DNA of 64,000 nt from CAXMRP01 sp965216515 (lineage in GTDB: Bacteria > Pseudomonadota > Alphaproteobacteria > Rhizobiales > Afifellaceae): positions 3,162,001-3,226,000 of the forward strand of contig OZ244173.1 in the NCBI GenBank assembly GCA_965216515.1. Reading direction: 5' to 3'. Made by a program: the position numbers and the translations under genes. Shown here one piece after another: positions 27,320 to 36,043 of the stretch (the first letter of the stretch is position 1; each line of letters opens with the position of its first letter). Below the pieces are notes generated by a model. The model was not told the origin of the DNA. It made no database searches and worked only from the letters and a program-made list of their open reading frames with translations.

Positions 27320-27829
27320 TTAGCCTTCCGTTTGTGCCCTGTCGGATCCGGTGTGCCGGCACACGGCGGACAGGTCGATATCGTAAGTGACCCAATCTGT
27401 CCTTTCGGCGATCCGGTCATAGATCCGCTGCGCCCGGCGGTTGTCGCGGGCTGTGATCCAGCGGATGATCGTCCAGCCGCGTTGCCGGCCGACTTCTGCA
27501 ACCGCTTCGATCAGGTGCTGGCCGATATTTTGCCCGCGAAAGGCCGGATCGACAAAGAGGTCGTCGAGAAATCCGCCGGTGGCCGCTGCCAGAGGTCTGG
27601 CAAAGGGTCGGTAGTGGGCAAGTCCGGCGAGTTGCCCGCCCGGGGCCGAGGCGACCAGCCCCTCGACACCGTATCCCGGCGTCGGCTCCCTGTCCGTCAG
27701 CCAGGACCAGACCCGGTCGCGCATGGCAGCGGTCTGTGTCACCGCGTAAAAATCCGCATAGCCCGCATAAAGACGATCCCATTCGGCCCGGTCAGCAGCG
27801 GTTACCGGGCGTATGGACACTGCCATCAT
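27320..27829 (-). CDS. GNAT-family N-acetyltransferase
   Basis: A 169-residue acetyltransferase. The acetyl-CoA binding motif A reads LFVDPAFRGQNIGQHLIEAV near residues 90-110, and IIRWITARDNRRAQRIYDRI supplies the later motif. Substrate unknown. The start overlaps the preceding SDR gene as ATGA, making it the last gene of a minus-strand run that also holds queG and the GST. Confidence 0.85.
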   Translation of the reverse strand: MMAVSIRPVTAADRAEWDRLYAGYADFYAVTQTAAMRDRVWSWLTDREPTPGYGVEGLVASAPGGQLAGLAHYRPFARPLAAATGGFLDDLFVDPAFRGQNIGQHLIEAVAEVGRQRGWTIIRWITARDNRRAQRIYDRIAERTDWVTYDIDLSAVCRHTGSDRAQTEG

Positions 27830-28692
27830 GCCCGGCCTTCCCCATCCAGGATCGCGGCAAGGCCTTCGCGATAGGTTGGATATTTCAATGTGATTCCCAG
27901 TTCCGACTTGATCCTTGAATTGTCGACCCGCTTGTTCTCTCCATAGAATGACCGCGCCATCGGCGAAAGATCCGCCTCGTCAAATGGTTCCTCGGCAGGC
28001 GGCTCCAGGCCCAACAGGCCGGCGGCGTGCGATATGACCTCCTGCGGAGGCGCCGGCAGATCGTCGCCGCAATTGAATATGCCGTCCGCATTGCGCGACA
28101 TCGCCGCCTCTGCGATCTGCGCGATATCCTCAACATGAATGCGGTTGAAGACCTGATCCGGCTTGACAATCCGTCGGCTAGTCCCGGCCCGAAGTTTTTC
28201 GAAGGGGCCGCGGCCGGGTCCGTAGATTCCGGCAAGCCGCAGGATGGCGAGCGGAATTTCGTGTTCGTCGCAAAACGATTTCCAGTCCGCCTCCGCACGG
28301 AGGCGGCGGCGCGAGCGTTCCGATGCCGGCCGGCAGGGACTGTCCTCGCTCACCAGGCCGCCGTCATGATCGCCGTAGACACCGACGGTCGAAAGATAGC
28401 AGATACCCTCCGGCTGTGCTTCCGCAATATTGCGTCCGTGGAAGGCGAGGACCGGATCGCCGGTTTCCGGCGGCGCGATGGAATGCAGGATATGATCGAT
28501 GCCGGGCAGTCGCGAACCGACCCCATCGCTCGGCCCGTGGCCGTCGAATATGACCGCATCGATTCCAGCTTGCTGGAGCATGTTCACCCGCGCCGCCGAC
28601 CGGCTGGTCCCGGAAAACTGGTTGAGCCTGTTCCGCATGAGGCAGGCGGTGGCCAGCGCCGAATAGCCCAGGCCGAATACGAAAAGCCTCAT
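27826..28692 (-). CDS. SDR-family NAD(P)-binding oxidoreductase (YeeZ-like)
   Basis: A 288-residue extended short-chain dehydrogenase-like protein. The Rossmann motif at the N-terminus is FVFGLGYSALATA, and LSTVGVYGDHDG with ILRLAGIYGPGRGP follow in the pattern of nucleotide-sugar epimerase relatives such as E. coli YeeZ. The usual YxxxK catalytic pair is not obvious. The ATG at 28692 overlaps the queG stop as ATGA; the frame is open nine codons further upstream. Confidence 0.82.
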   Translation of the reverse strand: MRLFVFGLGYSALATACLMRNRLNQFSGTSRSAARVNMLQQAGIDAVIFDGHGPSDGVGSRLPGIDHILHSIAPPETGDPVLAFHGRNIAEAQPEGICYLSTVGVYGDHDGGLVSEDSPCRPASERSRRRLRAEADWKSFCDEHEIPLAILRLAGIYGPGRGPFEKLRAGTSRRIVKPDQVFNRIHVEDIAQIAEAAMSRNADGIFNCGDDLPAPPQEVISHAAGLLGLEPPAEEPFDEADLSPMARSFYGENKRVDNSRIKSELGITLKYPTYREGLAAILDGEGRA

Positions 28693-29846
28693 GGTTGACC
28701 CCCCAGCGCGGCGCGCCATTCCTCCACAACGGAACCGTCGCGCTCCGCCGCTCCATGTTCCGCAAACAACGCTGCGACCGTATCGGTTTCACAAAGCCGC
28801 GACACGGCCCATATGGCTGCGCCCCGCACCACCGGATCCCGATCGCAAACGCGATCGCGCGCCGCCGCGGCGAGTGTCCGCTTGCCGGAATTGCCTATGG
28901 CGATCAACACATTGCGCAAAAACCGGTTGCGCCCGATCCGTTTGACCGGTGAGCCGGAAAAGCGGGCGCGAAATGCCGGATCGTCGAGCGTGGCGAGATC
29001 GGCCAGCGCGGGAGCTTCCAGATCGGGCCGGCCCGCGAGCCTGGCCTCGCGCGCGCGCCTTGCGAATTTGTTCCAGGGACAGACCGCAAGACAGTCATCG
29101 CAACCGAAAATGCGGTTTCCCAGCGCCGGCCTCAGGTGGCGGGCGATCGGCCCCTTGTGTTCGATGGTCAGGTAGGAGATGCAGCGCCGGGCATCGAGCC
29201 TGTATGGCGCCGGAAAGGCATCGGTCGGGCAGATGTCGAGGCAGGCGCGGCACTGGCCGCAATGGTCGGTTTCCGGCCGGTCGGCGGCAAGGGCGGCTTT
29301 GGTGAAGAGCGCACCCAGAAAAACCCACGCGCCGTGGCTGCGGCTGACCAGATTGGTGTGTTTGCCCTGCCAGCCGATTCCGCCTGCCTGCGCAAGCGGT
29401 TTTTCCATCACCGGGGCCGTGTCGACGAAGACCTTGAGATCGTCCGGGGCACCGATCCGGCGGGCCTCGGCCGCGTATTTCGAACCGATCCGTTTCAGGG
29501 CCCCTTTGATGATGTCATGATAGTCCCGGTTGCGGGCGTAGACGGATATGTTGCCGGCGTCGGGCCTGCCAAGCGTCGACAATGGATCGCCCGCCGGCCC
29601 GTAATTCATCGCGAATAGCGCGATCGATTGCACATCCGGCCACAGGTGCCGGGGATCGGCGCGCCGATCTGCGGTGTCGGCCAGCCATGCCATTGTCGCG
29701 TGATGATTTTCCTCGATTGCCTGAAACAGGCGCGGGCCGGCGTTGGCGATGGAATTGGCGCTGGCCACGCCGAACAGGTCAAATCCCTCATGGCTGGCGA
29801 GTTGCGCAAGCAGGGATTTCAGCCCGGCGGCGGCATCGGGACTCAG
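28689..29846 (-). CDS. queG: Epoxyqueuosine reductase QueG
   Basis: A 385-residue cobalamin and iron-sulfur enzyme that makes queuosine in tRNA from epoxyqueuosine. Two 4Fe-4S motifs are visible, CGQCRACLDICP and CDDCLAVCPW, along with the catalytic FVDTAPVMEKPLAQAGGIGW block and a C-terminal HEAT-like region. The start is unusual. The nearest ATG in frame (29972) adds 42 residues that overlap the GST gene and look unlike QueG. A CTG at 29846 overlaps the GST stop as CTGA, gives a normal length and matches the coupling of its neighbours, so I used it provisionally. Confidence 0.88.
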   Translation of the reverse strand: MSPDAAAGLKSLLAQLASHEGFDLFGVASANSIANAGPRLFQAIEENHHATMAWLADTADRRADPRHLWPDVQSIALFAMNYGPAGDPLSTLGRPDAGNISVYARNRDYHDIIKGALKRIGSKYAAEARRIGAPDDLKVFVDTAPVMEKPLAQAGGIGWQGKHTNLVSRSHGAWVFLGALFTKAALAADRPETDHCGQCRACLDICPTDAFPAPYRLDARRCISYLTIEHKGPIARHLRPALGNRIFGCDDCLAVCPWNKFARRAREARLAGRPDLEAPALADLATLDDPAFRARFSGSPVKRIGRNRFLRNVLIAIGNSGKRTLAAAARDRVCDRDPVVRGAAIWAVSRLCETDTVAALFAEHGAAERDGSVVEEWRAALGGQP

Positions 29847-30529
29847 AAGTCGAGATCCGTGTAGTGCCCGGGCGGAACCACGCCGCGCACCGTGTCGGCG
29901 AGCAGCGGGCGAAAGGTCGGCCGCGACTTGATGCGCGCGTACCAGTCCTTTGCCTCTTCGTTGTCTGTCCATGGCACCTCGCCCAGATGATCGGCAACCG
30001 AAAGGGCGGCTCCGGCGGCCAGGTCTGCATAGCTCATCTTGTCGCCGGCCAGCCAGTTTCTTGCTGTCGTCAGATGGGCAATATAGCTCAAATGCGTGCG
30101 GATGTTTGTCCGTGCGGCGCGCAGCGCCGACGAATTGGGCGAACGATCGCCGTCACGCCGCATCGGCTTCTCCACCTTTTCGGAAAACAGATAGCTGTTC
30201 ACCTCTGCCTCGAAATTGTTGAGGAACCAGTCCGTCAGCCTCCGCGCTTCCGCCCGCCCGTCGCTGCTTTCCGGCAGGAGCGCGTGATCGCCCAGTGCGA
30301 ACGACCGGGTCTCGTCGAGGAATTCCGAGATGGCCCATGCGCCACAAACCGGCGGTCCGCGGTCTTCGACCAGCACCGGCAATGTGCCTGCCGGATTGAT
30401 GATCAGGAACTCCTCCCGCCTCTCCCAGGGGCGTTCTTCGATCAGTGTCGGCGAGATTTCGCATTCGCCAAGGATCAGCCGGACAAACCGGGAGGCCGCC
30501 GACAGCGGAAAGTGGAGGAGTTCGATCAT
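29843..30529 (-). CDS. Glutathione S-transferase family protein
   Basis: A 228-residue protein with an N-terminal thioredoxin-like domain (MIELLHFPLSAASRFVRLIL, then IINPAGTLPVLVEDR with the cis-proline) and a C-terminal helical domain. The serine in SAASR occupies the place where many bacterial GSTs have their catalytic residue. It leads the run gst-queG-SDR-GNAT, genes joined by 4-base overlaps. Substrate unknown. Confidence 0.87.
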   Translation of the reverse strand: MIELLHFPLSAASRFVRLILGECEISPTLIEERPWERREEFLIINPAGTLPVLVEDRGPPVCGAWAISEFLDETRSFALGDHALLPESSDGRAEARRLTDWFLNNFEAEVNSYLFSEKVEKPMRRDGDRSPNSSALRAARTNIRTHLSYIAHLTTARNWLAGDKMSYADLAAGAALSVADHLGEVPWTDNEEAKDWYARIKSRPTFRPLLADTVRGVVPPGHYTDLDF

Positions 30530-30655
30530 TGATTCCAGGCCAGGTCGCGAACGCAGTGGTCAATGCGGGTAATCAAGGGGCGCTATTCCGTCGGGATCGC
30601 CGGGCAGACATGTTAGATCGCAATCCAATAACCGATTCGGGCGGACTTTGGGCAT

Positions 30656-31462
30656 ATGGACAGTCAAACGATAATCGATGCGGTCTTTCTGGGACTACTG
30701 GAAGGCCTGACGGAATTCCTCCCCGTATCATCCACCGGCCACATTCTCCTTGCCGGACACTTTCTCGGCTTTCGCTCCGAAGGCCGGTCATTTGAAGTGT
30801 TGATCCAGCTCGGCGCAATTCTGGCCGTCCTTTCGGTCTATTTCGCCAGGCTGTGGCAGGTTGTTCTTCGCCTTCCCACAGATCCGATGGCGCGGCAGTT
30901 CGTCATTGCGGTTCTGCTCGCATTTCTGCCGGCGGCGGTCGCTGGCGCGCTGGGCCATGAATTCATCAAGACCGTCCTGTTCGAAACCCCGGCCTTGATC
31001 TGCATTACGCTGATCGTCGGCGGCGTCGTTCTGGCTCTTGTCGATCGCCTGAAACGCGACATCACGCACGATGATGCGATGGCCTATCCGCCGGCTCTTG
31101 CATTCAAGATCGGGTTGTTCCAGTGCCTGGCGCTGGTGCCGGGTGTTTCGCGGTCCGGAGCGACCATCGCCGGTGCGCTGTTGATGGGGTGCGACAAGCG
31201 CTCGGCGGCGGAATTTTCCTTCTTTCTCGCCATGCCGACTATGGCCGGCGCTTTCGTATTCGATCTTTACAAGAACCGCGACAATCTCGCCGCCGATGAC
31301 GCCATGATTATCGCAATTGGCTTCGTCGCGGCCTTTGTCGCCGCCGTCGTTGTCGTGCGTACGCTTCTGGAATTTGTATCCAGGCATGGCTTTGCACCCT
31401 TTGCCTGGTGGCGCATCCTCGTCGGCGTCGCCGGCCTGGTGGCGCTGCGCCTATTCGGCTGA
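30656..31462 (+). CDS. uppP: Undecaprenyl-diphosphatase UppP
   Basis: A 268-residue inner-membrane enzyme with about eight helices that recycles undecaprenyl pyrophosphate to the monophosphate carrier for peptidoglycan and O-antigen synthesis. The hallmark regions are GLLEGLTEFLPVSSTGHILL near the N-terminus and LVPGVSRSGATIAGALLMG in the middle. It is alone on the plus strand, divergent from the GST gene by 126 bases. Confidence 0.95.
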   Translation: MDSQTIIDAVFLGLLEGLTEFLPVSSTGHILLAGHFLGFRSEGRSFEVLIQLGAILAVLSVYFARLWQVVLRLPTDPMARQFVIAVLLAFLPAAVAGALGHEFIKTVLFETPALICITLIVGGVVLALVDRLKRDITHDDAMAYPPALAFKIGLFQCLALVPGVSRSGATIAGALLMGCDKRSAAEFSFFLAMPTMAGAFVFDLYKNRDNLAADDAMIIAIGFVAAFVAAVVVVRTLLEFVSRHGFAPFAWWRILVGVAGLVALRLFG

Positions 31463-31496
31463 ATATCCCGGCCTCAGGCGTCGATTTGGACCGGTG

Positions 31497-32471
31497 CTAG
31501 CTCGCGCGTGTGTGCGCGAATTGGCCATGGGCCCGATAGCGCGCCAGATAGGTTGGCAGGATCACGGCCAGGGTCGCCGGTGACAGACCGAGCCCGGAAA
31601 GAGTTCGCCCTTCGGCCTTGGCGACATCGGAAACGATATTGTCTTTTTCCAGCATCCGCACCTGATCGCCTGTCAGAAGCGGTTTGGGAAGCAGTGAAAG
31701 CAGGCCGCCCAATGGCCGTGCGATCTGGAACGGAACCGGAATCAGGGGCCGCCGCTTCTCCGTGACATCCATCATGGCTTCAAGGCACTGCCGGAACGTC
31801 AGAACTTCCGGCCCGCCGAGTTCATACGTCGCCCCCGCGCCGGCGTCACCGGACAGCGCCTTGGCGATCGCTGACGCCACGTCGCCGGCGTAGACCGGCT
31901 GGAATTTCGTGTCGCCGCCGATCAATGGCAAAACCGGCGAGAACTGGGCCAGCGATGCGAATGTGTTGAAGAACGAATCGCCCGGGCCAAACATCACCGA
32001 AGGTCGCAAGACGGTGGCGTCCGGTGCCAGTTCCAGAACCGCAGCTTCGCCCTCGCCCTTGGTTCGCAGATAGGCGATCGGGGAACCGGCATCGGCGCCG
32101 ATGGCCGAGACATGTACCAGCTTCGCGTTTCCCGCCTGCCTGACCGCATCCGCGATCGCCCGGGGTCCGAACGCCTGAACGGCATCGAATGTCTGCCGTC
32201 CGGAACTGTTCAGAATTCCGACGCAGTTGACGACACCGGCCGCGCCTTCGACCGCCCGGTCGATGGAGGCGCGGTAACGCAGATTGGCCTGGATCGCGGT
32301 GATCTGACCGACTGCGCCCAGCGGCTGCAGGTGGCCGGCCAGGTCGGGACGACGCACCGCCACCCGAATTCGGTATCCGGCGCGCGCCAGGACGCTCACC
32401 ACATGGCTTCCCAGAAAGCCCGATCCGCCAAAAACCGTTACCAGAGCATCGCCGGAAATACGCACCGTCAT
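31497..32471 (-). CDS. Complex I NDUFA9-family NAD(P)-binding protein
   Basis: A 324-residue protein of the extended SDR superfamily that resembles the mitochondrial complex I accessory subunit NDUFA9. The Rossmann motif is VFGGSGFLGSHVVSVLARAG, and the IRVAVRRPDLAGHLQPLGAVG and VLRPSVMFGPGDSFFNTFA blocks are typical. In alphaproteobacteria such proteins are annotated as complex I-associated; membership of the enzyme is not established from this sequence. It is convergent with uppP. Confidence 0.87.
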   Translation of the reverse strand: MTVRISGDALVTVFGGSGFLGSHVVSVLARAGYRIRVAVRRPDLAGHLQPLGAVGQITAIQANLRYRASIDRAVEGAAGVVNCVGILNSSGRQTFDAVQAFGPRAIADAVRQAGNAKLVHVSAIGADAGSPIAYLRTKGEGEAAVLELAPDATVLRPSVMFGPGDSFFNTFASLAQFSPVLPLIGGDTKFQPVYAGDVASAIAKALSGDAGAGATYELGGPEVLTFRQCLEAMMDVTEKRRPLIPVPFQIARPLGGLLSLLPKPLLTGDQVRMLEKDNIVSDVAKAEGRTLSGLGLSPATLAVILPTYLARYRAHGQFAHTRAS

Positions 32472-32542
32472 GTCCCACCTTGATCCCGTTGTTAACGGCC
32501 TTGTGTCCGCTTAATCGCCGAAAAGAGCAAGCTCGGCAAGTC

Positions 32543-33439
32543 TCAAGATTGGCTCGGTCGCCCGCGCCCGGCTCGATGGCCCATATGATCCCGCCGCGCC
32601 TCGTAAATCATCAATCCCGTGGCGACCGCCAGGTTGAGGGATTCCGCCTGCCCGGTCATCGGAATCTGCACCAGCTTGTCGCAGGCCGCCGCCAGCGGCG
32701 CCGATAGGCCTTTCTGCTCGTTGCCCATGATGACAAGGCAGGGATCGGGATAGGGCGTATCGCGGAAATCCGTCGCACCGGTAAGGTGCGCGCCGATCAT
32801 CGGAACATGGGCGGATTTGGCCTGTTTGATAAAGGCCGCCACTGGCGCGACAGCCAATGGGACATGGAAAACCGATCCCATTGTTGCCCGCACCGCCTCT
32901 GGCGAGAAAGGATCGCAGCATTGACCGACGAGCACCACGCCGGCACCCCCGGCTGCATCCATCGTTCGGATGATCGTCCCAAGATTGCCGGGGTCCCGAA
33001 CCGCTTCCAGCGCCACCCAAAGGCCGGTCCGTCCCACTTCGGCCAGCGGCGCCTTCGCCTGCCGGAACACGCCGATGACCGACTGCGGATTGTCGCGTCG
33101 TGACAGGCGCGAAAGCACCGCGGCGTTGACTTCAAGAAGCAGGGCGCCCGCTGCCTTGCTGGCCGCCGCCGCCTGCTGAACCGCCGTCTCCGACATCGCC
33201 GCGCCTGTATAGACAAAGATTTCGATCGGCCAGTCCGCGTCGAGCGCGTAGCGCACCAGTTGCAATCCCTCGGCGACGAACCGGCCGGAGCTGTCGCGGA
33301 ACTTTTTCTGCGAAAGCGCGCGGATGTCCTTGATGATTGGATTGCCGGCACTTGTCACCAGCTTGTGCCGGCCCTCCCCGCGGCCGCCAGGGCGCGCCCG
33401 GCCATGTGGCTTGCCGGTCCTGACGCCGCCGCCGCTCAT
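32543..33439 (-). CDS. TrmH/SpoU-family RNA 2'-O-methyltransferase
   Basis: A 298-residue SPOUT methyltransferase. An N-terminal substrate-binding domain (VTSAGNPIIKDIRALSQKKF) precedes the knotted catalytic domain with motif 1 PGNLGTIIRTMDAAG, motif 2 IMGNEQKGLS and motif 3 IPMTGQAESLNLAVATGLMI. The ATG at 33439 overlaps the previous gene's stop as ATGA. The target, rRNA or tRNA, cannot be decided here. Confidence 0.88.
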   Translation of the reverse strand: MSGGGVRTGKPHGRARPGGRGEGRHKLVTSAGNPIIKDIRALSQKKFRDSSGRFVAEGLQLVRYALDADWPIEIFVYTGAAMSETAVQQAAAASKAAGALLLEVNAAVLSRLSRRDNPQSVIGVFRQAKAPLAEVGRTGLWVALEAVRDPGNLGTIIRTMDAAGGAGVVLVGQCCDPFSPEAVRATMGSVFHVPLAVAPVAAFIKQAKSAHVPMIGAHLTGATDFRDTPYPDPCLVIMGNEQKGLSAPLAAACDKLVQIPMTGQAESLNLAVATGLMIYEARRDHMGHRAGRGRPSQS

Positions 33440-34320
33440 GCCGCCGGCCAGCGACAGAAGAGCGAGGTCGAAAGCTGCCGCCCGCTCTGTTCGCCAAGGA
33501 CCAGTTCCCCGGATTCCACCGGATGCCCGAGCGTATCGGCTGCAAGTTCGTGCAGCGCCAAAAAGGAAGCGCGTATGGCATATGCCGTCAGGATCAGGAA
33601 GCCGTTGTCCGGATCCAGCAACATGCGGCAGAGCTTCAGCATTTCCGGCAGATCCGCGAAGAGCTGCCATGTTTCGTTCTTGGGGCCGCGGCCCCATTTC
33701 GGCGGATCCAGAAGGATGCCGGTATAGCGGCGTTGCCGTCGGACCTCGCGTGCGGCGAACTTCATCGCGTCGTCGCAAATCCAGCGCACCGGCCGGTCTT
33801 CAAGTTTCGAAAGCGCCTGGTTTTCCTTCGCCCAGGCGATGGCCGTCCGGGAGGCATCGACATGGGTGACCCGCGCCCCGCCGGCCGCTGCGACCAGCGT
33901 GGCGATCCCGGTATAGCCGAACAGGTTCAGAAGGCTTGCCTGCGGACCGGCCGCAGCAAGTCGGGCTGTCATGAACGGCCAATGCGCCGCCTGTTCGGGA
34001 AAAACGCCGACATGGCGAAAAGACGTGAACCGACAGGAGAAACGCACCGGGCCGTGGTGGCATGTCCAGGAGTCCGGCGTACCCGGCTTTCGGTTCCAGC
34101 GGCCCGCACCCTCTTCATCGGTCCTGCCGGTAAAAACCGCGTCCGCCGCCGCCCATTCCTGCTCCGGTCGGCGCGGTGACCAGATTGCCTGTTCTTCCGG
34201 CCGCACCAGGGTCAGATCGCCAAATCGTTCAAGCTTCCGTCCGCCGCCGCTGTCCACAAGCCGATAATCGTCCACACCCGTGGTCTGGAGGAATGTCGGC
34301 GTTATCGGGGATTGCGTCAT
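33436..34320 (-). CDS. Class I SAM-dependent methyltransferase, RlmI-like
   Basis: A 294-residue protein whose C-terminal half has the Rossmann methyltransferase core: LLNLFGYTGIATLVAAAGGA for SAM binding, VTHVDASRTAIAWAKEN and the catalytic-region motif LLDPPKWGRGPKNETWQL. That motif resembles 23S rRNA cytosine-C5 methyltransferase RlmI, but the PUA domain is absent. I chose the ATG at 34320 (MTQSPITPTF). Coupled to the SPOUT methyltransferase by 4 bases, so the pair may modify the same RNA, which is inference. Confidence 0.8.
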   Translation of the reverse strand: MTQSPITPTFLQTTGVDDYRLVDSGGGRKLERFGDLTLVRPEEQAIWSPRRPEQEWAAADAVFTGRTDEEGAGRWNRKPGTPDSWTCHHGPVRFSCRFTSFRHVGVFPEQAAHWPFMTARLAAAGPQASLLNLFGYTGIATLVAAAGGARVTHVDASRTAIAWAKENQALSKLEDRPVRWICDDAMKFAAREVRRQRRYTGILLDPPKWGRGPKNETWQLFADLPEMLKLCRMLLDPDNGFLILTAYAIRASFLALHELAADTLGHPVESGELVLGEQSGRQLSTSLFCRWPAA

Positions 34321-34346
34321 CGCGCTGCTTTCGCCGCGGCGTGCGG

Positions 34347-35204
34347 TCAGGAGGCCGGGCGCAGATTCAGCCGCGCCACAAGCGCGGGATCGCCCGCGGC
34401 CAGGAAAAACGGGTTTTCGAACGGCCGCAGACCGGGTTGCACGGCCTTGCCGTAGCGAAGCGGCTCGCCATGGATCGTCAAAACGGTACCGCCTGCGGCG
34501 CGCAGAACCGCATCGCCGGCGGCTGTGTCCCATTCCATTGTCGGGCCGAGGCGCGGATAGAAGTCGGCTTTGCCTTCCGCCAGCAGGCAGAACTTCAGCG
34601 AGGAGCCGATCGATGTGCGGTCGACACAGCCGGCGTCCTCCAGTGCACGTTCGGTTTCCGGCGTACAGTGCGACCGGCTGGCGACTGCAACCGGACGGCT
34701 TGGCACCGGCCGCGTGCGCAGGTGTGCCCGCCCGCCGACCCCGGCGAGATCGGGCGAGAGGGTTCCCCGCCAGGCGGCGGTATCGTCGGCTGCGAAAATG
34801 AGATCGCGGGCCGGTGCGACAACAACGCCGGCTGACGGCACACCATGTTGGACCAGACCGATATTGACTGTGAATTCATCGCTCCTGCGGATGAACTCCT
34901 TGGTCCCGTCCAACGCATCGACCAGGAAGAAGCGGGCATCCGGCTTCGGCGCGCCGCCGCGTGCGCACGCCTCCTCTCCAACGACCGGAATATCGGGAAA
35001 GGCAACGGCCAATGCGGCGGTGATCTCCGCCTCGCCATCTTCATCGGCGCGGCTGACCGGTGTTGAATCCTGCTTGGTGCGGACTTCGAAATCCGACCGG
35101 TACACCGCCATGACCGCGCGCGCGCCCGCCAGCGCCGCCGCGACGATCGCGTCCAGGGTCTCCGCTTGTGCGTGTCTTGCGGTCATTTCCGGGCTTTTAG
35201 CCAT
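34347..35204 (-). CDS. cysQ: 3'(2'),5'-bisphosphate nucleotidase CysQ
   Basis: A 285-residue magnesium-dependent phosphatase of the inositol monophosphatase superfamily that removes phosphate from PAP, the by-product of sulfate assimilation. Metal-site motifs are VVGEEA, VDALDGTKEF and EWDTAAGDAVLRAAGG. Starts at 35204 (MAKSPEMTARH) or the ATG at 35186 are both plausible. It is divergent from coxG and 26 bases upstream of the RlmI-like gene. Confidence 0.9.
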   Translation of the reverse strand: MAKSPEMTARHAQAETLDAIVAAALAGARAVMAVYRSDFEVRTKQDSTPVSRADEDGEAEITAALAVAFPDIPVVGEEACARGGAPKPDARFFLVDALDGTKEFIRRSDEFTVNIGLVQHGVPSAGVVVAPARDLIFAADDTAAWRGTLSPDLAGVGGRAHLRTRPVPSRPVAVASRSHCTPETERALEDAGCVDRTSIGSSLKFCLLAEGKADFYPRLGPTMEWDTAAGDAVLRAAGGTVLTIHGEPLRYGKAVQPGLRPFENPFFLAAGDPALVARLNLRPAS

Positions 35205-35308
35205 GCTGGGCGGCAAGGCCAACCCGCAAAGTTGATTCGCACTACCGCCCGGCCCGGCGAGCGGCTAAATAGCGGGCAGGCAATTCACGACGACAACAAG
35301 GATCCGCC

Positions 35309-35998
35309 ATGGATATGACCGGCGAATATCGCATTCCCGCACCGCGTCAGAAAGTTTGGGACATGCTCAACGACGCCGACGTTCTTCGCGCCTGCATACC
35401 GGGTTGCGAGATGTTGGAGGAAAGCGATGACGGCGATGGTTATACCGCGCGCGTGACCACGAAAATCGGCCCGGTCAAGGCGACGTTCAACGGCGCTGTC
35501 ACCCTGTCCAATATCGATGCGCCGAATGGCTACACGATTGCCGGGGAGGGCAAGGGCGGGGTCGCCGGCTTCGCGGCAGGCAGCGCGGACGTGGCTCTCG
35601 CCGAAGATGGCGATGCAACGGTGCTGACATACACCGCCAATGCCAAGGTCGGTGGCAAGCTGGCGCAAATGGGATCGCGGCTCATCGATACCACCGCCCG
35701 CAAGCTTGCCGACAAGTTCTTCGCCGACTTTGCCAGAAGAGCCGGCGGCGATGCGCCGCCCGAAGCAGAAGACGAGTCCGCCGATGATCTCGCCCATCGC
35801 GCGGCGGATGCGCTGAGCGAAGGCATCCATGCGGTCGAGGATACCGTATCGCATGTCGCCCACGATGTATCCGAAGCGGCTCATCACGCCGAAGAGGAAC
35901 TTGAGAAAAAGGCGGCCGCCGGGATGCTTGGTGGGCCGGTCACCTGGGGATTGCTGGCGTTGATCGTCCTGATCGCCGTGCTTTGGATTGCCAGCTGA
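35309..35998 (+). CDS. CoxG-like SRPBCC protein with C-terminal membrane anchor
   Basis: A 229-residue protein. Residues 1-145 form the CoxG/SRPBCC domain (MTGEYRIPAPRQKVWDMLND, LRACIPGCEMLEES, VKATFNGAVTLSNI). Then comes an acidic, histidine-rich helical stretch and a single C-terminal transmembrane helix (TWGLLALIVLIAVLWIAS). CoxG anchors carbon monoxide or other molybdenum dehydrogenases to the membrane, but no cox or molybdenum hydroxylase genes are nearby, so its partner is unknown. It stands alone, divergent from cysQ. Confidence 0.85.
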   Translation: MDMTGEYRIPAPRQKVWDMLNDADVLRACIPGCEMLEESDDGDGYTARVTTKIGPVKATFNGAVTLSNIDAPNGYTIAGEGKGGVAGFAAGSADVALAEDGDATVLTYTANAKVGGKLAQMGSRLIDTTARKLADKFFADFARRAGGDAPPEAEDESADDLAHRAADALSEGIHAVEDTVSHVAHDVSEAAHHAEEELEKKAAAGMLGGPVTWGLLALIVLIAVLWIAS

Positions 35999-36043
35999 TC
36001 GTCCGTTTGGTCGGCGGGGATTCGGCGAACCGGTCGCCGGCGG

